NCBI GenBank assembly: GCA_944372545.1
Contig: CALVZO010000031.1
Span: 1 to 40,535 of the forward strand
Source of the DNA: an uncultured Bacilli bacterium
GTDB taxonomy: Bacteria > Bacillota_I > Bacilli_A > RF39 > UBA660
Reading direction: 5' to 3'
Length of the DNA stretch: 40,535 nucleotides
Below are positions 40,199-40,535 of the stretch, piece after piece. Every line of letters begins with the position of its first letter. The first letter of the stretch is position 1. Made by a program: the position numbers and the translations under genes. The notes under the pieces were generated by a model that saw nothing but the letters and a program-made list of their open reading frames with translations, made no database searches and was not told the DNA's origin.

Positions 40199-40535
40199 AT
40201 GAATAAAAAAACTATAAAAAATTATTTAATTATAACCTTAGTATTAGTAGAAGTAATATCTCTTTTTCTTACAATAAAATCTTTTTCAAATAAAGATATA
40301 AATATGATTAAAGAAAGTATATATAAATTATTAAATGAATATTACTACGGTAAAAAAGATGGAGCAGATAGCGGTTATTGTTATGGTTACAAAGCAAGTG
40401 CAAAAAACCAATGTGATTATACAACAAAAGGAATATCAAGTAGTAGTACAGACTATTATGGAAAAATGGTAAGAAACGTATATTGGAATACAGGAGCAAG
40501 TGAATATGATGCAACTGCAAGCGCAGTATATACAA
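40199..40535 (+). CDS. secreted or membrane-anchored protein, truncated by the window end
   Basis: An ATG at 40199 after AAAGAGGGTAAG opens a frame that runs without a stop to the end of the window (112 residues seen). The N-terminus is a signal peptide or membrane anchor (KNYLIITLVLVEVISLFLTI, about 8-27). The rest is rich in Tyr, Ser, Lys and Gly (SGYCYGYKASAKNQCDYTTK) with two cysteines, typical of an extracellular domain. I do not recognise the family. The opposite-strand open frame here is a shadow. It is divergent from the small XRE gene. Confidence 0.65.
   Translation, partial: MNKKTIKNYLIITLVLVEVISLFLTIKSFSNKDINMIKESIYKLLNEYYYGKKDGADSGYCYGYKASAKNQCDYTTKGISSSSTDYYGKMVRNVYWNTGASEYDATASAVYT

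Noticed and set aside
40308-40535. Minus-strand gene at the right edge
   Set aside because: Low-complexity His/Leu/Tyr translation; the plus strand has an ATG with a ribosome binding site and a signal anchor.

Overview
The window is a strongly AT-rich bacterial chromosome segment with the gene content of the Bacilli: two topoisomerase IV subunits, both replicases PolC and DnaE, the PrpC/PrkC phosphatase-kinase pair, EzrA, YlbD/YlbE-like proteins, PrsA, KhpA and a spore-coat CotE. UGA is used as a stop (rsgA, rpe) and tryptophan is coded by UGG, so this is the standard bacterial code and not the Mycoplasma code. My inference is an uncultured, probably gut-associated, low-GC member of the Bacilli that sporulates or descends from a sporulating ancestor (CotE, YjcZ-like micropeptides, YlbD). 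No rRNA, tRNA, CRISPR array, insertion sequence or intact prophage is visible.

Layout. 1-860: a BRO-N/DinD-like protein. 959-5352: parE-parC. 5396-5968: ylbD-ylbE, whose ribosome binding site lies in the parC terminator hairpin. 6002-6538 (minus): a DUF6512-like membrane protein. 6810-11791: a compact rlmN-prpC-prkC-rsgA-rpe operon ending in a clear terminator. 11786-12621: two truncated pseudogenes head to head, a minus-strand XRE regulator and a plus-strand amidoligase, apparently joined by one deletion. 12638-14331 (minus): pyrG with a promoter and leader terminator. 14450-18497: ezrA, a very divergent cysteine desulfurase (nifZ-like) and thiI. 18541-21633: a 51-residue ORF, then ackA-nrnA-recX. 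21643-22695: two similar promoter/leader/terminator elements in tandem, then a TtcA-family sulfurtransferase. 22712-23731 (minus): prsA.

23854-24086: two micropeptides (28 and 40 aa), YjcZ-like, behind a SigK-like promoter. 24170-25258: an unknown acidic protein with a 9-bp tandem repeat. 25297-26867 (minus): hit-capA. 26977-27507: cotE. 27711-28319: rpsP-khpA, with the rpsP -35 box inside a 14-bp inverted repeat. 28391-29008: a class I glutamine amidotransferase (peptidase C26) whose expected start codon is AUA. 29010-29174 (minus): rpmB (L28, only 54 aa). 29346-30599: an AAA/DUF4143 ATPase. 30617-37806: dnaE immediately followed by polC. 37874-38051: a predicted structured RNA of about 140 nt with its own promoter and terminator. 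38139-39753: a minimal NHEJ pair, Ku and an ATP-dependent ligase. 39764-40018 (minus): a small XRE regulator. 40199-end: a truncated secreted or membrane-anchored protein.

Most genes are housekeeping: replication and topology, translation, envelope signalling and tRNA thiolation. The least explained parts are the structured RNA in front of the NHEJ operon, the duplicated leader elements before ttcA, the desulfurase that has lost most canonical active-site residues beside ThiI, and two genes with apparent non-AUG/GUG/UUG starts.
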